From Halomonas sp. MCCC 1A13316 (GTDB taxonomy: Bacteria; Pseudomonadota; Gammaproteobacteria; Pseudomonadales; Halomonadaceae): a stretch of DNA of 64,000 nucleotides. A program made the translations under genes and the position numbers. Below, one piece after another: positions 27,980 to 37,025 of the stretch. The stretch lies in contig NZ_CP053382.1 in the NCBI RefSeq assembly GCF_014931605.1, positions 3,844,001 through 3,908,000 of the forward strand, written 5' to 3'. How positions within the stretch are numbered: position 1 is the stretch's first letter; every line of letters begins with the position of its first letter. Under the pieces are notes generated by a model that worked only from the letters and a program-made list of their open reading frames with translations, was not told where the DNA came from and did not search any database.

Positions 27980-29116
27980 TCACAGCACGACGAGGTTGTC
28001 CCGGTGGATCAGCTCGGGCGCCTCCATGTAGCCAAGAATCGCCTCGATCTGGTGACTCGGCTGGCCGAGAATGCGGCGCGCCTCGTCAGCACCGTAGTTC
28101 ACCAGCCCCTTGGCGATTCGTTGGCCCTGCTCGTCGAGGCACAGCACCATGTCGCCACGCACGAAGTCGCCCGTCAGTGCCTTGACGCCCACCGCCAGCA
28201 GGCTCGAGCCGCTGCCCCGCAGCACCTTCACCGCCCCGGCATCCAGCGTCAGGCTGCCGCGCACCTGCAGCTGGCCGGCCAGCCAGCGCTTGCGTGCCGC
28301 CATCGGCGCCTCCTCGGGGCACAGCAGCGTACCCAGCCGCTCGCCCCGGGTCAGCCGCAGCAGCACATCGGACTGGCGTCCGCTGGCGATCACCGTGACG
28401 GCACCGGAGCGAGCGGCCAGGCGGGCTGCCTGCACCTTGGTGGTCATGCCGCCCCGCCCCAGCGCACCGCCGCCGCCGGCCATCGCCGCCAGTGCCGGGT
28501 CATCAGCACGCCCCTCGCTGACCAGCGTGGCCGCCGGGTTGTGGCGCGGGTCGGCATCGAACAGCCCCTCCTGGTCGGTGAGGATCACCAGTGCTTCGGC
28601 CTCGAGCAGGTTGGCTACCAGCGCGCCCAGGGTGTCGTTGTCGCCGAAGCGGATCTCGTCGGTGACCACGGTATCGTTCTCGTTGACCACCGGCACCACG
28701 CGCAGGTCGACCAGGGTACGCAGCGCCGAACGCGCGTTGAGGTAGCGCTTGCGGTTGGAGAGGTCGTCGTGGGTCAGCAGCACCTGGGCGGTGAGCAGAC
28801 CATGGCGAGCGAAATGATGCTCATAGCACTGGGTCAGGCCGTTCTGACCTACCGCAGCGGCAGCCTGCAATTCATGCACTGCCGAAGGTCGGGCTTGCCA
28901 GCCCAGCCGCACCATGCCGGCGGCCACGGCACCCGACGACACCAGCACCACCTCGACACCCTGGCGATGCAGCGCCGCGATCTGGTCCACCCAGCCGCCG
29001 ATCGCCGCTTCATCGAGCCCGCGCCCGTCATTGGTCAGCAGAGCGCTGCCGATCTTCACCACCACCCGGCGAGCGCCACGCAGCGCATCGCGACCCGGTA
29101 CCCGCTGCTCGTTCAC
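27980..29116 (-). CDS. proB: Glutamate 5-kinase
   Basis: ProB phosphorylates glutamate as the first step of proline synthesis and is feedback-inhibited by proline. The N-terminal amino-acid kinase domain has [29 protein letters not shown], and [12 protein letters not shown]. The C-terminal PUA domain ([23 protein letters not shown] ... [12 protein letters not shown]) is complete. I prefer the GTG at 29114-29116 (GGGAGAG six bases upstream, 378 residues). An ATG at 29129-29131 is a possible alternative. It lies downstream of obgE, a common arrangement. Confidence 0.94.
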   Translation of the reverse strand: MNEQRVPGRDALRGARRVVVKIGSALLTNDGRGLDEAAIGGWVDQIAALHRQGVEVVLVSSGAVAAGMVRLGWQARPSAVHELQAAAAVGQNGLTQCYEHHFARHGLLTAQVLLTHDDLSNRKRYLNARSALRTLVDLRVVPVVNENDTVVTDEIRFGDNDTLGALVANLLEAEALVILTDQEGLFDADPRHNPAATLVSEGRADDPALAAMAGGGGALGRGGMTTKVQAARLAARSGAVTVIASGRQSDVLLRLTRGERLGTLLCPEEAPMAARKRWLAGQLQVRGSLTLDAGAVKVLRGSGSSLLAVGVKALTGDFVRGDMVLCLDEQGQRIAKGLVNYGADEARRILGQPSHQIEAILGYMEAPELIHRDNLVVL

Positions 29117-29182
29117 ACCCGGCTCTCCCATCCAACAAAAACCAGCCATATCAGCGCAACTGAGCGAGCAAAGGCCATCGCC

Positions 29183-30367
29183 TCACTCCACATATTCGAC
29201 TTCGACATCGTAATCATCATCGTCGAAGTCGTCGTCCTCATCGCTGCGCTTGCGTTTGCGACCCAGGCGCGCCTCGGTCCGCGCCACCGCCTCAGCCTCC
29301 ATGCGCTCGCGTATCTCCCGCTCGCGCTCGGCCGCCTCTTCGTCCTCATTCTCCAGCCGACGCTGCTCGGTGAGCCAGCGATGCGCCGCCTGCACCAGTG
29401 TGTCGGTGCCCTCGCCGCTGATCGCCGAGACACGGTAGACCGGCCCCTTCCAGGCAAGACCTTCGACAATGGCAGCCACCCGCGCCTCGCGCTCCTCGTC
29501 CGGCACCAGATCGAGCTTGTTGATCACCAGCCAGCGCGGTCGCTCGGCCAGGGTCGGCGAAAACTGCTCGAGTTCATGGGCGATGGCATGGGCCGCCTCG
29601 ACTGGATCGGACTCGTCGAAGGGCGCCACGTCGACCACGTGGAACAGCAGCCGGGTACGGGTCAGGTGCTTGAGGAACCGAAGCCCCAGCCCGGCACCAT
29701 CCGAAGCCCCCTCGATCAGCCCCGGCACGTCGGCCATCACGAAGTGCTCGTGCATGCCCAGCTTCACCACGCCGAGGTTGGGCACCAGAGTGGTAAAGGG
29801 GTAATCGGCCACCTTGGGCTTGGCCGCCGAGACCGAGCGGATCAGGGTCGACTTGCCGGCATTGGGCATGCCCAGCAGGCCGACGTCGGCCATTACCTTC
29901 ATCTCCAGGCGCAGGTTGCGCCGCTCGCCGTCGGTGCCGGGCGTGGTCTTGCGCGGCGCCCGGTTGGTCGACGACTTGAAGTGAATGTTGCCCAGGCCGC
30001 GGCGGCCACCCTGGGCCACCAGCACCTGCTGACCGATCTCGGTGATATCGGCGATCACCTCGAGGGTGTCCTCATCGATCACCGTGGTACCCACCGGCAC
30101 TTTGACCATCAAGTCGCCGCCGGCCCGGCCGCTCATTTGGCGCCCCTGTCCGGGACGCCCGCTCTCGGCCTGATAGAAGCGCTGATATTTGAAGTCGATC
30201 AAGGTGTTGAGGGCATCGTCACCGACCAGGTAGACGCTGCCGCCATGCCCGCCGTCGCCGCCATCGGGACCACCCTTGGGCACGTACTTCTCGCGGCGGA
30301 AGCTCAGGCAGCCGTTACCGCCCCTGCCGGCTTCCACGATGATCGAGGCTTCGTCGACGAACTGCAT
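29183..30367 (-). CDS. obgE: Obg-family GTPase (CgtA/ObgE)
   Basis: A 394-residue ribosome-associated GTPase involved in 50S maturation and stress response. The glycine-rich Obg fold is at residues 1-158 ([19 protein letters not shown]). The G domain has G1 [10 protein letters not shown]3 DVPGLIEGA and G4 NKLDLVP. The C-terminus is a strongly charged Arg/Glu then Asp tail ([19 protein letters not shown]), a feature of acidic halophile-type proteomes. Start at 30365-30367 follows the family start. Preceded by the rpmA terminator and followed by proB. Confidence 0.95.
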   Translation of the reverse strand: MQFVDEASIIVEAGRGGNGCLSFRREKYVPKGGPDGGDGGHGGSVYLVGDDALNTLIDFKYQRFYQAESGRPGQGRQMSGRAGGDLMVKVPVGTTVIDEDTLEVIADITEIGQQVLVAQGGRRGLGNIHFKSSTNRAPRKTTPGTDGERRNLRLEMKVMADVGLLGMPNAGKSTLIRSVSAAKPKVADYPFTTLVPNLGVVKLGMHEHFVMADVPGLIEGASDGAGLGLRFLKHLTRTRLLFHVVDVAPFDESDPVEAAHAIAHELEQFSPTLAERPRWLVINKLDLVPDEEREARVAAIVEGLAWKGPVYRVSAISGEGTDTLVQAAHRWLTEQRRLENEDEEAAEREREIRERMEAEAVARTEARLGRKRKRSDEDDDFDDDDYDVEVEYVE

Positions 30368-30400
30368 TGTGATTCTCCCGACGGACGCTACCGTCATAAT

Positions 30401-30433
30401 ACAAGAAGGCCCCGCCTGAGCGGGGCCTTCCGT
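30401..30433 (-). terminator. Rho-independent terminator of rplU-rpmA
   Basis: An 11-bp stem, gaaggccccgc (30405-30415) with gcggggccttc (30420-30430), is followed on the minus strand by TTG-TAT-rich sequence. It lies 19 bases after rpmA. Confidence 0.88.
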
Positions 30434-30451
30434 CTACCGGTTCGAGCGCTC

Positions 30452-30709
30452 TCAGGCAGAGACGACGCTGACGAACTTGCGGTTCTTCGGACCCTTGGTC
30501 TCGAACTTGATCACACCGTCGCTGAGGGCGAACAGGGTGTGGTCGCGGCCGATGCCAACGCCGGTGCCGGCATGGAAACGGGTGCCACGCTGACGCACGA
30601 TGATGTTGCCTGCAGTCACCGCCTGGCCGCCGTACAGCTTGACACCAAGACGTTTGGATTCTGAATCGCGGCCGTTACGGGTAGAACCGGCTGCCTTCTT
30701 ATGAGCCAT
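30452..30709 (-). CDS. rpmA: Large ribosomal subunit protein L27
   Basis: An 85-residue protein beginning [20 protein letters not shown], with [22 protein letters not shown], the standard bL27 sequence. Its N-terminus reaches the peptidyl-transferase centre. It lies 32 bases after rplU in the same operon. Confidence 0.97.
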   Translation of the reverse strand: MAHKKAAGSTRNGRDSESKRLGVKLYGGQAVTAGNIIVRQRGTRFHAGTGVGIGRDHTLFALSDGVIKFETKGPKNRKFVSVVSA

Positions 30710-30741
30710 TGCAAAGTCCTCGCTCGTTAAGGGGAAGCCGC

Positions 30742-31053
30742 TTAGGCGGAAATCCCGGTGATCTTGACTTCAGTGAACCACTGACGGTGGCCCTGACGCT
30801 TCATGTGATGCTTGCGGCGACGGAACTTGATGATGCGGATCTTCTCGCCACGGCCGTGGGAGACGATCTCGGCAGCCACCTTGGCGCCGTCGACCAGCGG
30901 GGCACCAATGGTGACGTCGTCGCCATCGGCAACCAGCAGCACCTGGTCGAACTCGATGGTATCGCCAGTCGGGATCTCGAGCTTCTCGAGCTTGAGCGTC
31001 TGGCCTTCCTGAACGCGGTACTGCTTGCCACCGCTCTTGATTACTGCGTACAT
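30742..31053 (-). CDS. rplU: Large ribosomal subunit protein L21
   Basis: A 103-residue protein, [20 protein letters not shown] to [20 protein letters not shown], identical in length to E. coli bL21. It binds 23S rRNA. First gene of the rplU-rpmA operon. The start at 31051-31053 excludes a longer low-complexity upstream extension. Confidence 0.97.
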   Translation of the reverse strand: MYAVIKSGGKQYRVQEGQTLKLEKLEIPTGDTIEFDQVLLVADGDDVTIGAPLVDGAKVAAEIVSHGRGEKIRIIKFRRRKHHMKRQGHRQWFTEVKITGISA

Positions 31054-31158
31054 TTGCGTCTCTCCAGAACTCATCGGGGGTTGGCTCTTCGTCGACCTGC
31101 TTCGAGTGGCGCCCCTTTCGGCAGCCATCTGACAGGGAGCATGATGAGTGGGCCGCGC

Positions 31159-31187
31159 ATTATAACTGCGGCTAGCGCTCCATTCAA
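31159..31187 (-). promoter_or_regulatory. Sigma-70 promoter of rplU-rpmA
   Basis: On the minus strand TTGAAT (31182-31187), a 17-bp spacer and TATAAT (31159-31164) are followed by a GC-rich discriminator GCGCGGC, as expected for stringently controlled ribosomal operons. It lies about 105 bp upstream of the rplU ATG. Confidence 0.75.
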
Positions 31188-31276
31188 GCAGCCGTCACCC
31201 CCACTCTCGGGTCGACGCTGCGCTACATCAAGGCGCACCGCGGCACAGCTTGACGCCCCCATGGGGGGGCCATAGC

Positions 31277-32350
31277 ATGAGCCGCAACCCCAGGCCACTG
31301 CCACTTACCGGCATGCCGGCCCAACACCCGATGACACAGCCCATGCCAGCCAACGCCTCTACCCGCTCTTCAGACAGCAACGCCTCCGCCTCGTCGCTCC
31401 ATGCGGTGGTCGCCAACGATTTCGCCGCGGTCAACCGCACCATCATGGATCAACTGGCGTCGCGGGTCCCGCTGGTGGAAACCATCGGCCAGTACATCAT
31501 CGCCAGCGGCGGCAAGCGGCTTCGCCCCTTACTGGTCCTGCTTTCGGCCCGGGCACTGGGCTACCCAGGCGACAAGCACATCTCGCTGGCCACGCTGATC
31601 GAGTTCATGCACACCTCGACCCTGCTCCACGACGACGTGGTCGACGAATCTCACATGCGTCGCGGCCGTGTCACGGCCAACGACGCCTGGGGTAATGCCC
31701 CCTCGGTACTGGTGGGCGACTACCTTTACTCCCGCTCCTTCCAGATGATGGTGCAGATCGGCTCACTCAAGATCATGGACGTGCTCTCGAGCGCCACCTG
31801 CGTGATTGCCGAAGGCGAGGTTCAACAGTTGACCAACGTGGGCAACCCCGACATCGACGAAGCGGTCTACTTCGAAACCATCCAGGGCAAGACCGCCATG
31901 CTGTTCGAAGCCGCCACCCATAGTGGCGCCATCCTGGCCGGGGCCGACCCGCAGCAGGAAGCGGCACTGCAATACTACGGCCGCTACCTGGGCCTGGCGT
32001 TCCAGCTCGTCGACGACCTGCTCGACTACCAGGGCGAAGCCGACGCGATGGGCAAGAACGTGGGCGACGACCTGGCCGAGGGCAAGCCGACCCTGCCGCT
32101 GATCCAGGCCATGGCCGCCGGCACCGCCGACCAGGCCAAGACGATCCGTCAGGCCATCTGCCAGGGCGGGCTCGAGCGGCTCGAGGAAGTGCTCGCCATC
32201 GTGCGCGATACCGGCGCACTGGACTACACCCGAGCCCGCGCCGAAGAGATGTCGGCCAAGGCACTTGAGCAGCTCGATTTCCTGCCTCCCAGCCGCTATC
32301 GCGACAGCATGGCCGACCTGGCCCGACTCGCCGTCGAGCGCCAGAACTGA
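31277..32350 (+). CDS. ispB: Octaprenyl/polyprenyl diphosphate synthase
   Basis: Trans-prenyltransferase that makes the quinone side chain. Both Asp-rich motifs are present: LLHDDVVDESHMRRG and FQLVDDLLDYQGEAD. The substrate-binding GGKRLRP and KTA motifs are also seen. The start is uncertain. ATG 31277 lies 7 bases after a G7 run that can serve as ribosome site and gives 357 residues; ATG 31343 gives a length closer to E. coli IspB (323). The first 40 residues (Pro/Ser/Ala-rich) are not conserved. It is divergent from rplU-rpmA, the usual neighbourhood. Confidence 0.92.
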   Translation: MSRNPRPLPLTGMPAQHPMTQPMPANASTRSSDSNASASSLHAVVANDFAAVNRTIMDQLASRVPLVETIGQYIIASGGKRLRPLLVLLSARALGYPGDKHISLATLIEFMHTSTLLHDDVVDESHMRRGRVTANDAWGNAPSVLVGDYLYSRSFQMMVQIGSLKIMDVLSSATCVIAEGEVQQLTNVGNPDIDEAVYFETIQGKTAMLFEAATHSGAILAGADPQQEAALQYYGRYLGLAFQLVDDLLDYQGEADAMGKNVGDDLAEGKPTLPLIQAMAAGTADQAKTIRQAICQGGLERLEEVLAIVRDTGALDYTRARAEEMSAKALEQLDFLPPSRYRDSMADLARLAVERQN

Positions 32351-32377
32351 GCGGCACCGAGCCCGCTGCCGCGGGGC

Positions 32378-32405
32378 TTGCAAGGTATAGGGTTTTGCGT
32401 ATAAT
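32378..32405 (+). promoter_or_regulatory. Sigma-70 promoter of tRNA-Pro
   Basis: TTGCAA (32378-32383), 16-bp spacer, and a perfect TATAAT (32400-32405) followed by the GC-rich discriminator gcccatcc. It lies 65 bp upstream of the tRNA 5' end. Confidence 0.75.
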
Positions 32406-32470
32406 GCCCATCCGTCGGCTTCAACAGAACCGACATCGGGCGTCTCCAAGAGACGGCTCGAAAGAAGCAA

Positions 32471-32547
32471 CGGAGTATAGCTCAGCTTGGTAGAGCGCTG
32501 CCTTCGGGAGGCAGAGGTCGTAGGTTCGAATCCTGCTACTCCGACCA
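32471..32547 (+). tRNA. tRNA-Pro (anticodon CGG)
   Basis: A 77-nt cloverleaf including an encoded CCA. Acceptor CGGAGTA (32471-32477) pairs with TACTCCG (32537-32543). The anticodon arm is CTGCC-TTCGGGA-GGCAG with CGG anticodon. The T-arm contains GGTTCGAATCC. It reads proline CCG codons. An own promoter and terminator flank it, so it is a single-gene unit. Confidence 0.96.
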
Positions 32548-32554
32548 GAATTCC

Positions 32555-32588
32555 AAAAAGGCCTTGCGATCAATCGCAAGGCCTTTTT
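32555..32588 (+). terminator. Rho-independent terminator of tRNA-Pro
   Basis: A 16-bp perfect inverted repeat, aaaaaggccttgcgat (32555-32570) and atcgcaaggccttttt (32573-32588), ends in a T run 8 bases after the tRNA. Confidence 0.93.
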
Positions 32589-32770
32589 CGCTGCCCCCTC
32601 CTTTAGCCTGACATACCCACCTTCGGCGTGAACGTGCCGCGAAAAGACGCTATGCTGCGCGACCGGAGTCGCCAGGCGCCCCCTTCGGCTCATGACTCAA
32701 GCCAATCGACTCATACAGAAGCCATAAGAGACTTGCCCCAGAACAAGTCCCACTCATACGGAGGGCGCTC

Positions 32771-34099
32771 GTGAAGAACAGCGAGCTTGCAACTGCGCAC
32801 GGCAGCGCCGGGAGCGCTGCCATGCCCGGCCCCCATTGGTCCAACAGTGATCTCGACACGCTGCGGGCCAAGTTCTATCAGCTTCACATTGCCGTGGAAC
32901 AGAGCCCGGCCGCAACCGCGATCACCGATACCGAAGGACGCATCGAATACGTCAATCAGCGCTTCATCGAGGTGACCGGCTATACCCGCGAAGAGCTGAT
33001 CGGCAAGACGCCTGCGATGATCCAGTCGGGCCTGACGCCCGAAATCGTCTATCACGACCTGTGGCAGACCCTGCGCAGCGGCCAGGTCTGGCGCGGCGAA
33101 TTGCAGAACCGCAAGAAGAGCGGAGAACTCTACTGGGAAGCCGAAACCATCACGCCGGTGCGCAACGATGCCGGCGAAGTCGTGCGCTTCGTGGCGGTTA
33201 AAGAGGACATCACCGAGCGCAAGCGCCAGGAAGAGGAGCTGCGACTTCTTGCCAGCGTGTTCCAGACCGGCCAGGCCACCTTGATCACCGATCCGGAAAT
33301 GCGCATCGAGAGGGTCAACCAGGCCTTCACCGACATCACCGGCTACCGGCCCGAAGAAGTGATCGGCCACACGCCACGGCTGTTCAAGTCAGGGCGGCAT
33401 GACAAGGCGTTTTACTCCCAACTGTGGCAGGACGTCATCGAGACCGGCCATTGGCAGGGCGAGATCTGGAACCGCAACAAGTACGGCGAGATCTACCCGC
33501 TGTGGCAGTCGATCACGGCCGTCCATGACGAGGCCGGCAACATACGCCACTTCATTGCGGTATTCCACAACATCGCCGAACGCAAGCGCCTTGAGCAGGA
33601 ACTGGAACAGCAGGCCACCCGCGATCACCTGACCGGGGCGCATAACCGCCGCGCCTTCGATGCCGCCATGCGCAAGGCGATTCGGCAGGCTGAACGCAGC
33701 GACAACACCTTCTCGCTGCTGCTTTTCGATATCGACCTGTTCAAGTCGGTCAACGACCAACATGGCCACGATACCGGCGATGTCATCCTCAAACGCCTGG
33801 CCTTGCTGGTAGGCAAAACCCTGCGCAGCACCGACCTTCTGGCCCGCTGGGGCGGCGAAGAGTTTGCCATCCTGCTGCAGGACACGTCCGCCCAAGGGGC
33901 GTCGACATTCGCCGAGCGCCTGCGCCAGCAGGTGGCCGAGACCCGCTTGCAGGGTTTGGCCGTCACCATCAGCCTGGGCATTGCCGAATACCGTCGAGGT
34001 GAAAGCCCCGAAGAGATGCTGGCCCGAGCCGATGGCGCGCTTTATCGCGCCAAGCGGGCAGGACGCAACCGCGTGGGCATCGCCGACACCCACCCCTGA
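32771..34099 (+). CDS. PAS-PAS-GGDEF diguanylate cyclase
   Basis: A 442-residue soluble protein. PAS domain 1 spans about residues 35-150 (AVEQSPAATAITDTEGRIEYVN ... TERKRQEEE). PAS domain 2 spans 155-275 (LLASVFQTGQATLITDPEMRIERVN ... AERKRLEQE). The GGDEF domain spans 280-440, with intact catalytic WGGEEF and the inhibitory I-site RSTD five residues earlier. It should make cyclic-di-GMP under control of a PAS ligand and product inhibition. No membrane segments. The GTG start at 32771 has GGAGGG upstream. Signal unknown. Confidence 0.92.
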   Translation: MKNSELATAHGSAGSAAMPGPHWSNSDLDTLRAKFYQLHIAVEQSPAATAITDTEGRIEYVNQRFIEVTGYTREELIGKTPAMIQSGLTPEIVYHDLWQTLRSGQVWRGELQNRKKSGELYWEAETITPVRNDAGEVVRFVAVKEDITERKRQEEELRLLASVFQTGQATLITDPEMRIERVNQAFTDITGYRPEEVIGHTPRLFKSGRHDKAFYSQLWQDVIETGHWQGEIWNRNKYGEIYPLWQSITAVHDEAGNIRHFIAVFHNIAERKRLEQELEQQATRDHLTGAHNRRAFDAAMRKAIRQAERSDNTFSLLLFDIDLFKSVNDQHGHDTGDVILKRLALLVGKTLRSTDLLARWGGEEFAILLQDTSAQGASTFAERLRQQVAETRLQGLAVTISLGIAEYRRGESPEEMLARADGALYRAKRAGRNRVGIADTHP

Positions 34100-34132
34100 G
34101 CGCCGGCCGAATGCTGCTGTACGTCCCGAAGC

Positions 34133-35710
34133 CTAGAGCAGGGGTTCCAGCCAGGTGATCCTTCCCAGCAGGGCGCCCAGTCGCTGCCAGAGACTGCCGG
34201 GCTCGCGCCCCAGCCGCACCGGCTCCCCTTGCTGCACGGTCTGCCAGTAGAGTTGCCCCGATGCCGAGCGTCCGACCCGATAACTCAGCTCCGGCGATTC
34301 GCCGACTTCCGCCAACTCATGAAGCTCGGCGGCCAGGCCCGGGCTGGCGGCGAGTACACCCACTTCGGTGTTCCACCACACCGAACGAGGGTCGACATTG
34401 GGCGAGCCGACGAACACGCGGTCGTTATCGATGACGAGCGCCTTGATGTGCAGAGAGGAAGCCGACGAGCCCACGCTGAAGCCTTTGTCGTCATTGGACT
34501 CGCTCTCGGCGCGCATTTCATAGAGCGCGACGCCGCTTTCGAGCAGCGCTCGCCGGCGCGTCTGGTAGCCGCCATGGACCAGCGGCACATCGGTCGCTTC
34601 GAGGGAGTTGGTGAAGACCTCGACCTCGACGCCCGCCTCGGCCCACTGCCTCAGGCGCTGCGTGCCGTGCGCGCCGGGCACGAAGTAGGCGGAAACGATC
34701 AGCAGCCGCTCGCTCGGCTCTTCGGCGCGCTCGAGCAGCTCACCGGCCATGGTGCGATCGAGCGCCGGGCGCCCAGGCCATGCAGGCTTGCCCGGCGGAT
34801 CCCAAAGGGCGATGCCTTCCCCCCAGTGCAGCCTGCCTACCAGCGGCCCCTGCTCGACATCGGCATAGCGCTGGCGAAGGTCGACGAAGTAGGAGGAATC
34901 GGCATTGGCTTCGAACCACTCGGCAAGCGACGAGCGCAGTTCGCGCCAAGCCTCTTCATCGGCACGGTGGTAGCGCCCGATGGGCTGCGCCAGACCATGA
35001 TTCCAGTAGAGATGAAAGCTTCGCGTCAGCGGCTCCACCACGGGGCCGAGCGTCAGCAGGTCGAGGTCGGTGAAATTGCGCGGTTTGCTGGCGCTGTAGT
35101 ATTCATCACCCAGGTTGCGCCCACCGACGATGGCCAGGGCGCCGTCGGCGATCCACAGCTTGTTGTGCATGCGGCGATGCTGGCGGCCGGCCTGCGGCAC
35201 CGAGGCCAGCACGCGACCCGCCAGCGTGCCGCGACCGATGCTCAGCGCATTGTAAACGCGCACCTGGATATTGGGATGCGTGTCGAGTGCGGCCAACTCC
35301 GGCCCTTTTCCCACGGCGCCCAGGTCATCGATCAGCAGGCGCACCTCGACCCCCCGATCTGCGGCGGCCATGAGGCGATGCAGCAGCATCCGTGTCGTCA
35401 AACCGTCACCTAGCAGGTAGGTCTGGATATCGAGTCGTCGGTCGGCCTGCTCACTCAGCAGCAGGCGCAGGCTGAAGGCGTCCTGGCCACTGGAGAGCAG
35501 CGCGAAACCGCTCTTGCCCGGATGCGCGGAGGCGCTCATCTGCGCCCACTGGCCCAGCCAGGTGGCCTCGCTTTCGGCAACGGACAGCAGCGCCCCATGC
35601 TCACGCGGAACCGACGTGCCGGCGCACCCCAGCAACTGAAATGCCATCAGGCAAAATAGCACCGGGAGCCAGCAGGCTCGATTCGAACCGCCGGATTCAG
35701 TGCTCGTCAT
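34133..35710 (-). CDS. clsC: Phospholipase D-family lipoprotein, cardiolipin synthase C-like
   Basis: A 525-residue protein with lipoprotein signal ending LMAFQLLGCAG (lipobox cysteine near residue 29). Two HKD motifs follow: HRRMHNKLWIADGALAIVGGRN and LHIKALVIDNDRVFVGSPNVD. Size and two-motif layout match ClsC, which makes cardiolipin from PE and PG. The lipid anchor suggests the periplasmic face of a membrane. The ATG at 35708-35710 gives a proper signal sequence, whereas the longer frame begins with Arg/Trp-rich sequence. It overlaps the small membrane gene before it by 14 bases, suggesting cotranscription (compare ymdB-clsC in E. coli). Confidence 0.85.
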   Translation of the reverse strand: MTSTESGGSNRACWLPVLFCLMAFQLLGCAGTSVPREHGALLSVAESEATWLGQWAQMSASAHPGKSGFALLSSGQDAFSLRLLLSEQADRRLDIQTYLLGDGLTTRMLLHRLMAAADRGVEVRLLIDDLGAVGKGPELAALDTHPNIQVRVYNALSIGRGTLAGRVLASVPQAGRQHRRMHNKLWIADGALAIVGGRNLGDEYYSASKPRNFTDLDLLTLGPVVEPLTRSFHLYWNHGLAQPIGRYHRADEEAWRELRSSLAEWFEANADSSYFVDLRQRYADVEQGPLVGRLHWGEGIALWDPPGKPAWPGRPALDRTMAGELLERAEEPSERLLIVSAYFVPGAHGTQRLRQWAEAGVEVEVFTNSLEATDVPLVHGGYQTRRRALLESGVALYEMRAESESNDDKGFSVGSSASSLHIKALVIDNDRVFVGSPNVDPRSVWWNTEVGVLAASPGLAAELHELAEVGESPELSYRVGRSASGQLYWQTVQQGEPVRLGREPGSLWQRLGALLGRITWLEPLL

Positions 35711-35939
35711 CGTCGTCCGCCAGGCGCCGTGCCATGGCCTTGCGCGCCCTGTTGCGGCGATAGAGTCGAGCCAGCGCCAGCGCCAGCGCAAACGCAACCA
35801 TGGCGACCAGCGTCACTCCCTGCCAAGGACGGGCAGCCTCGCCTCCCATCACCGTTTCCAGCGTGATGATGAGGATGAAGCCCAGCGCCTGACTGCCAAT
35901 GGCCAGGGCGCGCAGGGTATCGAACGACTTGTGTGCCAT
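35697..35939 (-). CDS. Small membrane protein, hypothetical
   Basis: An 80-residue protein with two predicted membrane helices (about 11-31 and 41-60) and a basic then acidic tail (RLYRRNRARKAMARRLADDDDEH). It overlaps the ClsC-like gene by 14 bases in the same direction. Family not recognised. Confidence 0.7.
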   Translation of the reverse strand: MAHKSFDTLRALAIGSQALGFILIITLETVMGGEAARPWQGVTLVAMVAFALALALARLYRRNRARKAMARRLADDDDEH

Positions 35940-36070
35940 GAAGGGCTCCCACCGGGTGACAGTGCTGTCCTTGCGCAGTAGGCTTGCTCTGCTGACGCAG
36001 TAACCTTCTGCAAGTGAATGATTCTACCCGGTCTTGCCATTTGCGCCGACCCCCTTCTCGGAGCTGACCA

Positions 36071-36871
36071 ATGGACGCCTTCGCCCTGGGCCCCGTACTG
36101 ATATCCATCCCGCGACTGTATGCCATTGGCTGCGCCCTGTTGTTGCTGCTCGCGGCCTGGTTGTTGCTGGGGCTCTCCTCCGCCGATCGCACGCGCTGGT
36201 TCAACGGCCTGCTGCTGGCCTGGTTGGTCGGTGCTCGCTTGGGCCATGTGGCGATGAATCTCGACGCTTACGTCGCCGCCCCGCTGGACGTACTCAAGCT
36301 GTGGCAGGCTGGCTATCACGGGTTATGGGGGCTGCTTGCAGCGTTGATCTGGACCGGCTGGGCATTGCGCGACCGACTGCTATCCATGATCGGCGCCATG
36401 GGCCTGGTCATTGGCGTTTCGGCACTGTGGCTGGTGCTGATCACCCTGGCGCCGCTGGGCGGCGACATGCCGCTGCGCGAACTGCCCGACATCACCCTGG
36501 AGAATCTCGATGGCGAGCCGGTCAACCTGCAGAATCTGCGTGGCGAACTTGTAGTGATCAATCTATGGGCCACCTGGTGTCCGCCCTGCCTGCGTGAGAT
36601 GCCGCTGCTGGCCGAGGCCGACGAGCGTGAAGGGGTCAGTGTCGTAGTAGTCAATCAGGGTGAAGAGCTGCTGCAGGTGGTCCGCTACCTCGACGAGCAG
36701 GCACTGGCCTTCCGCTATCCGCTGCTCGACCCGAACCAGAAGATGATGACGACGACCGAGTCGCCGGGACTGCCTACCACGCTGCTGTTCGACCGCGAAG
36801 GGCGCGCGGTGGAGCGCCATGTGGGCGAGCTGTCGCGGGCGCAGCTGGACGACTGGCTGAAGCGCCACTAG
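36071..36871 (+). CDS. TlpA-type thioredoxin with Lgt-like membrane domain
   Basis: A 266-residue protein with four hydrophobic segments in residues 1-130, in a pattern resembling the front part of prolipoprotein diacylglyceryl transferase (RWFNGLLLAWLVGARLGHV ... YHGLWGLLAALIW). A periplasmic thioredoxin domain of the TlpA/ResA family follows (about 140-266), with redox site NLWATWCPPCLREMP and cis-Pro in SPGLPTTLLFD. Likely a membrane-bound periplasmic thiol reductase. The membrane half lacks enough length to be an active Lgt. It stands alone before rapA. Confidence 0.8.
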   Translation: MDAFALGPVLISIPRLYAIGCALLLLLAAWLLLGLSSADRTRWFNGLLLAWLVGARLGHVAMNLDAYVAAPLDVLKLWQAGYHGLWGLLAALIWTGWALRDRLLSMIGAMGLVIGVSALWLVLITLAPLGGDMPLRELPDITLENLDGEPVNLQNLRGELVVINLWATWCPPCLREMPLLAEADEREGVSVVVVNQGEELLQVVRYLDEQALAFRYPLLDPNQKMMTTTESPGLPTTLLFDREGRAVERHVGELSRAQLDDWLKRH

Positions 36872-37025
36872 AAAACACACACGATGTCTGCGTCCTACCA
36901 TTTCTCGCTCTTCTCAACCAGCCTTAAGCCGTGGCGGGCTTTGCGTTAGAATCCCCCGCCCTGCTGCTGACGGAGCCTGTTCCGCCGACAGCATGCGCAC
37001 CGTATTCAGCATCGACCGAGGCATC

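Noticed and set aside
27956..30664. 902-codon open frame on the plus strand
   Set aside because: It runs antisense across proB, obgE and most of rpmA and crosses a terminator. His/Gln-rich low-complexity translation marks it as a shadow.
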